59,727 nucleotides of DNA from Eubacterium sp. (GTDB taxonomy: Bacteria; Bacillota; Clostridia; Lachnospirales; Lachnospiraceae): contig JAFOIV010000061.1 in assembly GCA_017420535.1 (NCBI GenBank), forward strand, positions 1 to 59,727, read 5' to 3'. Shown here in pieces: positions 45,237 to 54,817 of this stretch. Both the position numbers and the translations under genes were made by a program. Below the pieces are notes generated by a model. That model made no database searches. It was not told the DNA's origin and was given only the letters and a program-made list of their open reading frames with translations. The stretch's first letter is position 1, and every line of letters starts with the position of its first letter.

Positions 45237-46670
45237 ATGAATCATTTTAATTCAATTCTTGGAAAGATTGACGACTTTGTATGGGGCATCCCATTAATCT
45301 GCGCCATCCTTGCAGTTGGTCTTCTTCTTACCATAAGGCTTAAAGGACTCCAGTTCCGTAAATTGGGGCTTGGATTTAAATATGCTTTTGCCAAGGACAA
45401 GTCTGAAAATAAACAAGGGGACGTGTCAGCCTTCCAGGCTCTATGTACTGCACTGTCTGCCACCATCGGAACCGGCAACATCGTCGGTGTTGCTACAGCC
45501 ATTGCAGCCGGTGGACCCGGAGCGCTTTTCTGGATGTGGATTGCAGCTCTTGTAGGAACTGCCACCAAATTTGCTGAATGTATGCTTGCTGTTAAATACC
45601 GTTCTACTGCAGAAGATGGTCATATCATAGGCGGTCCATTTTACTATATAGAAAAAGGTATGGGGAAAAATTTTAAGTTCCTGGCATATCTCTTCGCCAT
45701 ATTCGGAGTATTGGTCGGTCTTCTTGGAATTGGAACCTTCACTCAGATCAACGGTATAACCAGTGCCATTAAGAATTTCTTTGATCCTGACACTAAAAAT
45801 GTAGCCTTTAATATATTTAATACTGATTATTCCTGGAGTACTGTTATCGCAGGCCTTATACTTACAGCAATTGTTGCCCTTGTTCTGATCGGCGGTATTA
45901 AACGTATTTCAGCTGTTGCAGAGAAAGTTGTACCATTTATGGCAATTATCTATATAGTCATCAGCCTTATGGTGCTTTTAACCCATATACCTGCAATTCC
46001 GGCTGCATTTGCAAATATAATTGAAAGTGCCTTTGGTTTAAGAGCTGTATCAGGAGGAGCTCTTGGTGCCACTCTTCTGGCTATGCAGAAAGGTATTGCA
46101 AGAGGTATCTTCTCAAATGAAGCAGGACTTGGTTCAGCTCCTATTGCCGCAGCTGCTGCAAAAACTGACGAACCTGTTCACCAGGGACTCATTTCAATGC
46201 TTGGAACCTTTATTGATACCATAATAATCTGCACCATGACAGGTCTTACCATTGTCATTATGCAGTCTAAAGCCCCAGAAGCATTTGCAGGACTTGAAGG
46301 TGTACAGATAACATCTAAAGCCTTTTGTTTAGGGCTTCCATTCCCTGAAGAGATTAGTGCATTTTTTCTTATGATATGCCTTGTATTCTTTGCTTTTACA
46401 ACAATTCTCGGTTGGGATTATTATTCAGAAAAATGTCTCGAATATATCCTGCCAAAGAAAAAGAATGTGATCAAAATATATAGAGGCATATACATTCTTT
46501 GCATCTTCATCGGCCCTTATATGACAGTATCTGCAGTATGGACTATCGCAGATATAGTTAACGGTCTCATGGCTGTACCAAACCTTATAGCACTTGTTGC
46601 TCTAAGCGGCGTTGTAACTGCAGAAGTAAATTCCTACTTCACAAGACTTAAAAAAGCAAAAGAAAACTAG
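45237..46670 (+). CDS. Sodium:alanine/glycine symporter (AGCS family)
   Basis: A 477-aa protein with about 11 helices. AGCS signatures include ALSATIGTGNIVGVATAIAA near residue 70, GGPGALFWMWIAALVGTATKFAE and the FSNEAGLGSAPIAAAAAKT block near residue 295. It imports alanine or glycine with Na+. AGGAGGGAAAGG precedes the ATG. It ends at a strong palindromic terminator. Confidence 0.95.
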   Translation: MNHFNSILGKIDDFVWGIPLICAILAVGLLLTIRLKGLQFRKLGLGFKYAFAKDKSENKQGDVSAFQALCTALSATIGTGNIVGVATAIAAGGPGALFWMWIAALVGTATKFAECMLAVKYRSTAEDGHIIGGPFYYIEKGMGKNFKFLAYLFAIFGVLVGLLGIGTFTQINGITSAIKNFFDPDTKNVAFNIFNTDYSWSTVIAGLILTAIVALVLIGGIKRISAVAEKVVPFMAIIYIVISLMVLLTHIPAIPAAFANIIESAFGLRAVSGGALGATLLAMQKGIARGIFSNEAGLGSAPIAAAAAKTDEPVHQGLISMLGTFIDTIIICTMTGLTIVIMQSKAPEAFAGLEGVQITSKAFCLGLPFPEEISAFFLMICLVFFAFTTILGWDYYSEKCLEYILPKKKNVIKIYRGIYILCIFIGPYMTVSAVWTIADIVNGLMAVPNLIALVALSGVVTAEVNSYFTRLKKAKEN

Positions 46671-46683
46671 TTAAATCATAACA

Positions 46684-46714
46684 ATGGACCTAGGTGCCAG
46701 GCACCTAGGTCCAT
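46684..46714. terminator. Terminator of the AGCS gene
   Basis: A nearly perfect palindrome, GGACCTAGGTGCC-A-GGCACCTAGGTCC, followed on the plus strand by ATCTTTTTAT. Confidence 0.85.
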
Positions 46715-46751
46715 CTTTTTATAAATCTATACCCTCATCAAAAAAAGGTAA

Positions 46752-49073
46752 TCAACTCATAAGTACAACTACTAAAACCAGATTATTTCCCGTCACAGGA
46801 TCCTTATCCAACCAGTGCATATAGGATGTGACACTAAATCCTTTTTCATCAGTAACTAGATTCTCCCACTGTTTTGAAGCTATACAGTCCATGGTTCCTT
46901 TTACAAAATCATTGGATAGTCGGGAACAAAAATCCATTTTCATGTAATTATCTGTTTTATGCCATTCAACCTCTTTTATGAATCCTATGTTCATAAGGAA
47001 TTCAATGTATTCATCATTCGCTCTGATACATTTATAAGATCCATCACCATTAAAGAATTCTAAAATGCCACAAGGCAGATTCTTCTGAACTTTGATGTGT
47101 CCTTCTCCTGTATCAAGAGAAAAAGGATCATTTAAATTGTATTTTCCAAGGTCATCATAGAATCTGTCTTTTATAGGATTCTCAAATCCTATTCCCATTC
47201 CATTTTTATATCTTTCTATAATGGTATCTAACGAAACCGGTTTGGAGAAATAATATCCCTGAAGTCTTTCACAGCCAAGTCTTCTCATAAGATCGAACTG
47301 TTCCTGTCTCTCAATACCTTCTGCAAGAGTACCAATTCCACATTTTCTTGCCATATCTATCATATCTTCCATGATAAACTCAGTCCTGTTACCAAAATTT
47401 CTCATAAACTGCATATCCAGTTTGATAAGATCAAAATTAGTATCCTGAAGAAGGTTCAGTGATGAATATCCACTTCCGAAATCGTCCATCCATACTCTGA
47501 ATCCCAGAGCATGAAGGCCGTCTATCTGTTTATTTATGAAATCAGGATCAGCAGCATAGACACTTTCTGTTATTTCAATAATAATAAGATCCGGGGAATA
47601 GCCGGAAGTACCAACGATTGCCTCAATATCTTTAGCCAGGTTTCTATTTTCAAAATCAAATCTTGAGAAATTAATGGAGATTGGCACCAGTCTAAATCCC
47701 GCTTCTTCTCTTCTTTTGAAATCTTTTAATACCTGTCTTAATATCTCAAGATCTAATTTCCAGGTACTTCTATTCTTTTCAATATATGGAATAAATTTAT
47801 CCGGATATAACATTCCCTTTTCCGGATCATCCCATCTAGCCAATGCTTCTTCACTACAAATTCTTCCAGTTAAAGATCTTACTACCGGCTGATAATAAAC
47901 CTTTATCCAGCCTGATTCGATAGCCTTATCCAGATTATTAAGAACATAATGTCTGTTTTTTTCTTCCTCTTCAAAATTAACATCATATTCTACCAAATAT
48001 CGTTCTGAATCATCGATGATGCTGTCTCCTGCTAATTTTGCATGATCATAGCATTTATTTACATTATCGCCTTTCTTATATTCATAAAACCCAATCTTTA
48101 CCCTTCCCTTTGTATAGGTCTCATAACTTGCTTCATTATAACCTGTAGATTCTACCAGTCCATACAACCACTTCTCTACATTATCAACCAACTGCTTTAT
48201 CCTGTCTAATTCATCTCTATAGATAAGCATGGCAAATTTATCCGCAGTAAATCTTGCTATATTTCTATCAGGGTAAAGTTCCTTAAGATTATCTGCCATG
48301 AAGCATATAAGTTCATCTCCCTTTTTAAGACCATAATCATTATTCAGATGCTTCAATCCTTTAAAGTTGATATAAACCACTACAGGATATCTCTCAGATT
48401 GAACAACAGTTTCAAGTATAGCCTTTGTCTGGGTAAGAAAGGCATTTCTAGAAAAAAGCCCTGTAAGCTCATCTTTCTCCAGCAATTTCAAAGTCTTATT
48501 GAATGTTCTTACAGATTCTATCCTGGATGCCATTATAATTATTAAAACCGTTAGTGACAGAGTATAAAATTCCATTAAATGAAGCATATCCATCCTGAAG
48601 TTTCTTTCTTCCTTAACAATATGGCTAAGCAAAGCAAAACTTATGGCAAATACAGTCTGAAATGAAATAAGTCTCCATGGAATGTCATAAATAAAGATCG
48701 GAAACAAAGAAAGAAACAAAAGAAAAGTCAGTGCCTGATGCTCCGGGTCTAATACTGTCCCCATAAGGATTGTCATCAAAAGCGGCATAATCTCTACCAG
48801 ATATAGAATAAATGTAATGTATTTATTTTCTCTCTTTAAAAACACTATTCTCAGGATACATAAAATTGCGAAATAAAAAAACATCGAAACACTAAGCAAT
48901 GTCAGATCTTTCGACTTATTTATTATCAACAGCTGCGATAGATAAATAACAACTGATAGCGGCATACCAATAATGGTTAGAAGTTTTAGCGCATTAAAAT
49001 TTCTTCTGTTGAACTCATCTTTAAATTCCGAATAATCTTTCGGAAATAAAAAATCAAGCCCCCCTCTTAGCAT
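46752..49073 (-). CDS. Membrane GGDEF/EAL protein, probable c-di-GMP phosphodiesterase
   Basis: A 773-aa protein. About six N-terminal helices (to about 190), a GGDEF-like domain whose active-site segment reads RFTADKFAML and so lacks GGDEF, then an EAL domain with EEALARWDD, IIIEITES, DDFGSGYSSL and LIKLDMQF (all metal and catalytic positions present). A C-terminal PAS-like extension follows (about 640-773). It should degrade c-di-GMP, the degenerate GGDEF perhaps binding GTP. No ribosome site is obvious before the start at 49073. It complements the diguanylate cyclase at 38.5 kb. Confidence 0.9.
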   Translation of the reverse strand: MLRGGLDFLFPKDYSEFKDEFNRRNFNALKLLTIIGMPLSVVIYLSQLLIINKSKDLTLLSVSMFFYFAILCILRIVFLKRENKYITFILYLVEIMPLLMTILMGTVLDPEHQALTFLLFLSLFPIFIYDIPWRLISFQTVFAISFALLSHIVKEERNFRMDMLHLMEFYTLSLTVLIIIMASRIESVRTFNKTLKLLEKDELTGLFSRNAFLTQTKAILETVVQSERYPVVVYINFKGLKHLNNDYGLKKGDELICFMADNLKELYPDRNIARFTADKFAMLIYRDELDRIKQLVDNVEKWLYGLVESTGYNEASYETYTKGRVKIGFYEYKKGDNVNKCYDHAKLAGDSIIDDSERYLVEYDVNFEEEEKNRHYVLNNLDKAIESGWIKVYYQPVVRSLTGRICSEEALARWDDPEKGMLYPDKFIPYIEKNRSTWKLDLEILRQVLKDFKRREEAGFRLVPISINFSRFDFENRNLAKDIEAIVGTSGYSPDLIIIEITESVYAADPDFINKQIDGLHALGFRVWMDDFGSGYSSLNLLQDTNFDLIKLDMQFMRNFGNRTEFIMEDMIDMARKCGIGTLAEGIERQEQFDLMRRLGCERLQGYYFSKPVSLDTIIERYKNGMGIGFENPIKDRFYDDLGKYNLNDPFSLDTGEGHIKVQKNLPCGILEFFNGDGSYKCIRANDEYIEFLMNIGFIKEVEWHKTDNYMKMDFCSRLSNDFVKGTMDCIASKQWENLVTDEKGFSVTSYMHWLDKDPVTGNNLVLVVVLMS

Positions 49074-49235
49074 AACATCACCCTCTTAAAACATAAAAAT
49101 ATAGTAAAATTCATACTTTATACATTCTTCCCTATGTTATATATGATACTATAAAAACAAGAATATGGCAACGATTCCACGTTTAATAGGACATTTGTCA
49201 CACAAATTTCAGATTTACAGGAGATGAAAATATGA

Positions 49236-49268
49236 AGCTAAAAAAGATCAGACTCTCCTTACCCTAAC
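49236..49268 (+). pseudogene. Possible remnant of a gene start
   Basis: ACAGGAG seven bases before an ATG opens an 11-codon frame MKLKKIRLSLP ending at TAA; one base shift would extend it with hydrophobic residues (LTLTLTIGLY), like a decayed signal peptide. A perfect ATTTGT-CAC-ACAAAT dyad lies upstream at 49193-49207. It may equally be chance. Confidence 0.25.
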
Positions 49269-49283
49269 ATTAACTATTGGACT

Positions 49284-51158
49284 TTATTCTGAATAAGAAA
49301 GACCATATCCTATATCAAGCCAGAATTTTCCGCTTCCTATCTCATCTACGCTACCGTACCATGGGCTAGGAAGTTTTCCTTTGAAATCAGCATTTCCGCA
49401 AAGGACATTAGCTACTCCCTGACCTTCCGATCCTGGAAGATAACACATTACCACTGCATCCCAGGAATCAATATAGTCTTTTATAAGCACCTGTCTTCCT
49501 GCAACGATCAAAGTTACGACAGGCTTATTATATTCTTTAACCTTTTTTATCATCCCTTCATTAGCTCTCATACCAAGGGCACCTGTGATACTTAAATCCT
49601 CTGTATCTCCATTCCACTCAGCATAGGATTCTTCTCCTAACACAAGAACTATCACATCAGCTTCTTCGGCACGGGATGGTTCGGTTATCAATTCAATATC
49701 TTTATTTGGAAATACCTGCTTCATACCATTCTGTATAGTGGTAACTCCATCAATCCCTACATTAGGACTCTTGTTCCAGTCAATTGTCCATCCGCCACAC
49801 TGAACCTGGGCATTATTTGCTGCAGGCCCTGTAATATATACCTTGCTGCCTTTTTTTAATGGCAGAATGTTATTGTCATTTTTAAGAAGAACAAGACTTT
49901 CCTCTACTGCTCTTTCTGCAACTTTTCTATATTCCGATGAGCCAGTAGATTCCATGGTAGTCTTCATATTTTTACAAAATGGATCATCCATTATGCCTTC
50001 ATCAATCTTAACCTGAAGGATCCTTCTCACTGCATCATCAATTCTTTCTTCACTGATACTTCCTTCATCAATTGCTTCTAAGATATAAATCTTAGCCTGA
50101 TCAAAGCTCTCCACCTCCATAAGCATGTCAATGCCTGAATTAACGGCATTTATAAGCTGCTCTTTATAGGTGCCCCCAGAAGTATTCTGAACTGAATTCC
50201 AGTCGCTTACGATGAAGCCTTTAAAACCCATCTCATTCTTAAGATAATCAATATACTTCTTATTTTCATGCATCTTAACGCCATTAAGTGACGAATGACT
50301 TATCATTATAGTCTGAACCCCCTTATCAATAAGATTCTGATAAACCGAAAGAAGTTCATTTATCTCTTCATCTGTAAGTTCTGCGTCTCCTCTGTCTATA
50401 AGTCTATTGGCATCAGAGTTTTCTCCTGTACCAAATTTAACATTTCCATCTGCAAGGAAATGTTTCCCACAGGCAACCAGCCCTCCGTCCTGAAGACCTC
50501 TTACATATTCGCCACTTAAACTTTTTATTATATTAAGATCTGCCCCATAGCTTTCATAGGTTCTGCCCCATCTTGGGTCCACAGACTGAGCCACGCAAGG
50601 GGAAAAATCCCAAAGCATATGACATAACTTAGCTTCGTCTGCTGTAATAAGTCCGATCTGATACATAAGTTCCGGATCATTTGCAGCTCCCATTCCTATA
50701 TTATGAGGAAATATTACTGTGTTAGTCGCATAATTTACCCCATGTACATCATCCTGCCCGAAGAGATATGGAATCCCTGAGTCTGATGCAAGGGCAGCTT
50801 CCTGATAGCTGTCAACTATATCCTGCCAGTCTGAGTAAGATACAGTTTCTAATTTTGAAAGGAGACTTCCATAACACTGATCCTGCATCATTTCAGGCGT
50901 GACCATATAAACAGCCGGCTGTAGCATCTGAGAAACCTTTTGCTCAGTAGTAAGACTTGCTAATATCTCATCTGCTGATTTACCTGCATATTTCGAAACG
51001 CCAGCACTGTCCCCATCTCCCTCTGATGAGACGCTGTTACTTGTTTTCACCTTTTCAGTATTCCCCGTTTCTCCAAGGTCTGGTGAAGTTTTTTTGCATC
51101 CTGTCAAAAGCATCGCTGCAACAGACAATGCCACTAACTTCTTAAAATTTTTCTTCAT
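49284..51158 (-). CDS. Glycoside hydrolase family 3 lipoprotein (beta-glucosidase-like)
   Basis: About 624 aa. The signal peptide ends MLLTGC, so it is surface-anchored. The GH3 N-terminal barrel shows PYLFGQDDVHGVNYATNTVIFPHNIGMGA, KHFLADG and the nucleophile Asp in GFIVSDWNSV. The C-terminal alpha/beta domain has RAVEESLVLLKNDNNILPL and ends with the short DIGYGLSY block, without a fibronectin III domain. It probably splits beta-glucosides or other beta-linked oligosaccharides outside the cell. The start is ATG 51158 with AAAGGGGG upstream. Confidence 0.92.
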   Translation of the reverse strand: MKKNFKKLVALSVAAMLLTGCKKTSPDLGETGNTEKVKTSNSVSSEGDGDSAGVSKYAGKSADEILASLTTEQKVSQMLQPAVYMVTPEMMQDQCYGSLLSKLETVSYSDWQDIVDSYQEAALASDSGIPYLFGQDDVHGVNYATNTVIFPHNIGMGAANDPELMYQIGLITADEAKLCHMLWDFSPCVAQSVDPRWGRTYESYGADLNIIKSLSGEYVRGLQDGGLVACGKHFLADGNVKFGTGENSDANRLIDRGDAELTDEEINELLSVYQNLIDKGVQTIMISHSSLNGVKMHENKKYIDYLKNEMGFKGFIVSDWNSVQNTSGGTYKEQLINAVNSGIDMLMEVESFDQAKIYILEAIDEGSISEERIDDAVRRILQVKIDEGIMDDPFCKNMKTTMESTGSSEYRKVAERAVEESLVLLKNDNNILPLKKGSKVYITGPAANNAQVQCGGWTIDWNKSPNVGIDGVTTIQNGMKQVFPNKDIELITEPSRAEEADVIVLVLGEESYAEWNGDTEDLSITGALGMRANEGMIKKVKEYNKPVVTLIVAGRQVLIKDYIDSWDAVVMCYLPGSEGQGVANVLCGNADFKGKLPSPWYGSVDEIGSGKFWLDIGYGLSYSE

Positions 51159-51240
51159 AGGTGATCCCCCTTTAATAATTTGTATTTTATGCATGTGTGT
51201 TTATGTGTGTTTATGTGTGTTCTTTATAAAGGCAGAAAAA

Positions 51241-52872
51241 TCATATTTCTTTCCAGCTTACTTCTTTAGTTACTACATTTTTATTTTCATAATCAAATTC
51301 AATATGTCTTTCCTTCCCATCAATAAAGAAATAATCATCTGCAGTCATTTTACGATTAGGATGCATATGAAGCATTTCATCAAATCTTATAATGTCTTTT
51401 ATCTCTCTTTCTTTTAGATCATCTTCCGTCTTATTATCATCTGTATCAGAACTGTTTTTAATTTCTTTAAACTTATCTAATGCAAATTCTGTAAGGATCT
51501 CGTATTTTTTTCTGGCATTTATCCCTATATGGGAAAGATTTCTCTCATCAAGAAAAGCTGCCAAAGCTTCATACATATCAAATGGAGATTCAAACCATCT
51601 CTCCATATATTTTAATGAATTTCTAAACAGCTGTGAATTATAAAATAATTCAACTGCATCCGCTATCTTATGGAGCTTAAGATTTTCCTCATAAGAAAGC
51701 CATTTTGTAGAAAAAACTTCATAAGGCTGATGATCCATATATACCAGCTTATAATCATCTTTCTTCTGATGCATATATGTGCCTTTTAATACCTTTAAAA
51801 AGCCCAACTGAAGCTGATCTGCATACAGTGGATAAATGTCATTAAACGAGCGTTTAAAACTTTCATAATTCTCCAGAGGAAGACCTGCAATAAGATCTGT
51901 ATGAATATTGATATTATAATTTTTTCTCAACCTTCTTACATTATCCAGAATCTTATCATTATCAGCAACTCTCCTTATCTCCCTCATTGTATCAACATTT
52001 GTGGTCTGTATCCCTATCTCCAACTGAACAAGTCCTGTTCTTAATGAAGACAAAAGCTCTATCTCTTCATCTGATAACAGATCCGCCCCTATCTCAAAAT
52101 GAAAATTGGTGATTCCATTATCATTTTCCTTAAGAAATGACCAGATTAGAAGGGATCTTTCCTTAGAGAAATTAAAGGTTCTATCTATGAATTTAACCTG
52201 TTTTACTTTTTTATCCAGGAAATATTTTAATTCCTGTAGAACAACGTCCATATTTCTGACACGCACATGTCTATCTAAAGAAGAAAGGCAGTAGCTGCAT
52301 CGAAATGGACATCCCCTTGAAGATTCATAATAGATTATCCTGTTATCAAATTCTTCTAGCTTATCATATAAAAATGGGATCTGATCCATCTCACTTTGAG
52401 ACATTTCCGAAGGTATGATATTTCCTATATGGTCTCTTGTTAAGATTCCTTCCCATTCTTCTTCTTGTATCTCTTTTCCGTTAAAAAATGAGTCCGCCAC
52501 CAAAGTAAAAGTCTTTTCTCCTTCCCCAAGAAGTACCATATCCGTAAGGTCAAGGAAGCATAAAGGATCGTTGGTGGCTTCCGGTCCTCCACAAAAGAGT
52601 TTTATGGCAGGATCTATAAGTCTTATATCCTTCATCACCCTTTTCATCATATCACTATTCCAGATATAGGTTGAAAAGCCTATCATATCCGGATGTCTTT
52701 CTATTATCCCGGCTATAATATCTTCATATCTGTCATTAATAGTAAATTCAGCGATCTCAATAGAATCTTCTTTTTTTAATTCCAGCTTTTTTAAAGCATA
52801 CGCCTTAAGGGAATATATCGCCGGATTTGAATGTATATATTTCGCATTTAGCGCTACGAGTAAAATCTTCAT
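51241..52872 (-). CDS. B12-binding radical SAM protein (DUF4080-type)
   Basis: About 543 aa. An N-terminal cobalamin-binding-like fold (KILLVALNAKYIHSNPAIY to about residue 130) is followed by a radical SAM barrel with the 4Fe-4S motif CPFRCSYCLSS (C-x3-C-x2-C), and a C-terminal DUF4080-type domain. It lacks the classic DxHxxG in the B12 domain, so cobalamin binding is uncertain. It may perform a methylation or rearrangement; the substrate is unknown. The start is ATG 52872 with GGAG six bases upstream. Confidence 0.87.
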   Translation of the reverse strand: MKILLVALNAKYIHSNPAIYSLKAYALKKLELKKEDSIEIAEFTINDRYEDIIAGIIERHPDMIGFSTYIWNSDMMKRVMKDIRLIDPAIKLFCGGPEATNDPLCFLDLTDMVLLGEGEKTFTLVADSFFNGKEIQEEEWEGILTRDHIGNIIPSEMSQSEMDQIPFLYDKLEEFDNRIIYYESSRGCPFRCSYCLSSLDRHVRVRNMDVVLQELKYFLDKKVKQVKFIDRTFNFSKERSLLIWSFLKENDNGITNFHFEIGADLLSDEEIELLSSLRTGLVQLEIGIQTTNVDTMREIRRVADNDKILDNVRRLRKNYNINIHTDLIAGLPLENYESFKRSFNDIYPLYADQLQLGFLKVLKGTYMHQKKDDYKLVYMDHQPYEVFSTKWLSYEENLKLHKIADAVELFYNSQLFRNSLKYMERWFESPFDMYEALAAFLDERNLSHIGINARKKYEILTEFALDKFKEIKNSSDTDDNKTEDDLKEREIKDIIRFDEMLHMHPNRKMTADDYFFIDGKERHIEFDYENKNVVTKEVSWKEI

Positions 52873-52890
52873 AATCATCTCCAAAAAATA

Positions 52891-52969
52891 AAACTGACAG
52901 TATAGCCATTACTATTGTAACACAGTTTAAGGAGCGGTGAATCCTTAAACTTCAGCTAACTGTCAGTTT
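52891..52969. repeat. Nested inverted repeat between radical SAM and dltA-like genes
   Basis: Outer arms AAACTGACAGT (52891-52901) and ACTGTCAGTTT (52959-52969) are perfectly complementary over 11 bases. Inner arms AGTTTAAGGA (52924-52933) and TCCTTAAACT (52942-52951) form a perfect ten-base stem with an eight-base loop. It could be a structured leader of the radical SAM gene or the terminator of the dlt-like operon. Confidence 0.7.
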
Positions 52970-53001
52970 ATTTGGGGAAGGGAAATCCCCGGGAGATTAT
53001 T

Positions 53002-54531
53002 TTATTTTGAAACTACTGGAAGGGTTTCCAATAATTTGCGGTCAATCTTGCCATTCTTGTTAAGAATAAATTCTGTAACATGAATGAATTTGTTAGGAAC
53101 CATGTATAATGGAAGTCTCTTCTTTACTTCAACATGAAGCTCTCTTCCTTCTCTTTCTCCGGTGTAATAAAGATAAATCCTGCTTTTTTCTTCATCATAC
53201 CTGGCGCAGCATCTTTCTACGCCCTCATATGTTCCTATAGTTCTTTCGATTTCCTCAAGCTCGATCCTATGACCCATATGCTTGATCTGGAAATCTTTTC
53301 TTCCTGCAAAGTACATTTCTCCATCATCTGCGATAAAAGCCACATCACCTGTAAGGTAAGTTCTGACAGAACCACCTTCCACAGTTCTTTCCTGGAAATG
53401 TTTCTTTGTTTCTTCTTCGTTATGATAATAACCAATTGCAAGGGACTCACCACTTACGGCGATCTCTCCGCTTACATTTTTTTCTGTAATTTCCTGTCCT
53501 TTTTCATCTAAAAGAACAACTTTTCTGCCTTCAAAAACTTTACCAAGCGGGAGCTTTTCACCAGCTTCCACCTTGTGATCTATAATATAGTAGGTGCAGT
53601 TACAGGTAATTTCTGATGGGCCATAAAGGTTGACATACATAACAGTAGGGAGGGCCTTCTGCCAGATCATCAACTGTTTAGTTGGCATTACTTCTCCGCT
53701 GAAAAGAACTCTCTTTAAATCAGTAGGGAGACGATAATCGAGTCCTTTCATACCGGAAATGATACATAATGCTGAAACAGCCCAGGTTAAGGTTGTTGCA
53801 TGGTTATCGCATATATAATCCACGAGTCTAGGGGGTTGAGTAAAGTAATCCCGTGGAATGAGGAGAAGGGAGGCTCCAGTCATTAACGCTGTGAATATAT
53901 CCTTAATGGATACATCAAAGTCAAATGGAGCTTGATTTGCGATAACATCTGAGGGAGTAAAAGCAAAAGCTTTTATGAAATGACTAATAAAATCTATAAC
54001 TGCCCCCTGACTTACAAGTACACACTTTGGTGTACCTGTCGAACCAGAGGTAAATATGCCATAAATAGGGTTTTCTTTAGTCACACAGTAAGACTCTAAA
54101 CAATTCTCTTCAGAACTGTATGATTCAGCAACTATCTCTTCCATTGAAACAGCCATACCTTCGTATCCTGTTTCCCTGAACTTTTCCTCAAGGTCCTCTG
54201 TATATATGATAAGACGAGGTTCGAGTACTTCTATTATCTTATTGATTCTTGAAACAGTCTGTTCAGGATTGATATATACATAGAAACCTCCAGCATACAT
54301 AGTTCCAAGAACTGCTCCATAAAGATTAATATTTTTTTCTGTAAAGATTGCTACTGGAAAACCTGTTTCTTCTTTATCCAGACATGCTTTCTTTCTAATA
54401 TTCTTACCCATCCTTACAGCTAATTCTTTAAGCTCCTGATAGTTCAGTTTTCTCTCGGGATCGATAGCTGCTATATTATTTGGATAATCATTTACTGTTT
54501 TTTCAAATATCTGAATTAAATTCTCTTTCAT
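53002..54531 (-). CDS. DltA-like amino acid adenylation/carrier-loading enzyme
   Basis: A 509-aa ANL-superfamily enzyme, close in length to DltA (about 505). It activates an amino acid with ATP and loads it on the neighbouring carrier protein. Core motifs: GIFTSGSTGTPK (A3), NLYGPSEITCN (A5), YLTGDVAF (A7), GRKDFQIKHMGHRIELEEIE (A8) and NKNGKIDRK (A10). The Asp that grips the substrate amine is present (PFDFDVS, D206). The Cys found in Bacillus DltA in the FCGE segment is Ser278 here (LFSGEVMP), so specificity may differ from D-alanine. It is the last gene of the MBOAT-SGNH-decarboxylase-carrier operon. Confidence 0.85.
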   Translation of the reverse strand: MKENLIQIFEKTVNDYPNNIAAIDPERKLNYQELKELAVRMGKNIRKKACLDKEETGFPVAIFTEKNINLYGAVLGTMYAGGFYVYINPEQTVSRINKIIEVLEPRLIIYTEDLEEKFRETGYEGMAVSMEEIVAESYSSEENCLESYCVTKENPIYGIFTSGSTGTPKCVLVSQGAVIDFISHFIKAFAFTPSDVIANQAPFDFDVSIKDIFTALMTGASLLLIPRDYFTQPPRLVDYICDNHATTLTWAVSALCIISGMKGLDYRLPTDLKRVLFSGEVMPTKQLMIWQKALPTVMYVNLYGPSEITCNCTYYIIDHKVEAGEKLPLGKVFEGRKVVLLDEKGQEITEKNVSGEIAVSGESLAIGYYHNEEETKKHFQERTVEGGSVRTYLTGDVAFIADDGEMYFAGRKDFQIKHMGHRIELEEIERTIGTYEGVERCCARYDEEKSRIYLYYTGEREGRELHVEVKKRLPLYMVPNKFIHVTEFILNKNGKIDRKLLETLPVVSK

Positions 54532-54578
54532 ATTGCCACTTCTTTCTTATAGCATGACTATAAGATTTTTATCTAAAA

Positions 54579-54812
54579 TTATTCAGCAAGACGCTCTACC
54601 ATTGCAGCAAGTGCATCAACTGAGTTGAAATTTTCTGGGATCATTTCTTCTGCACCTATCTGAATATCAAAGTTATCTTCTAATTCAGCAACAAGTGAGA
54701 TGATACCAAATGAATCAAGGAGATGATCATCAACTAATCTATCCTCGTTTTCATAATCAATACTGTCGTCAATCTCGCTTAAAATATCAATAATCTGTTC
54801 TCTTGTTTCCAT
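54579..54812 (-). CDS. DltC-like carrier protein
   Basis: A 77-aa acyl/peptidyl carrier protein, the size of DltC. The phosphopantetheine serine is S34 in LLDSFGIISLV. It is acidic, with a C-terminal DALAAMVERLAE helix. AAAAGGAG precedes the ATG. It lies between the decarboxylase-like and adenylation genes; it would carry the activated residue as a thioester to the membrane MBOAT enzyme. Confidence 0.88.
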   Translation of the reverse strand: METREQIIDILSEIDDSIDYENEDRLVDDHLLDSFGIISLVAELEDNFDIQIGAEEMIPENFNSVDALAAMVERLAE

Positions 54813-54817
54813 TGTAA

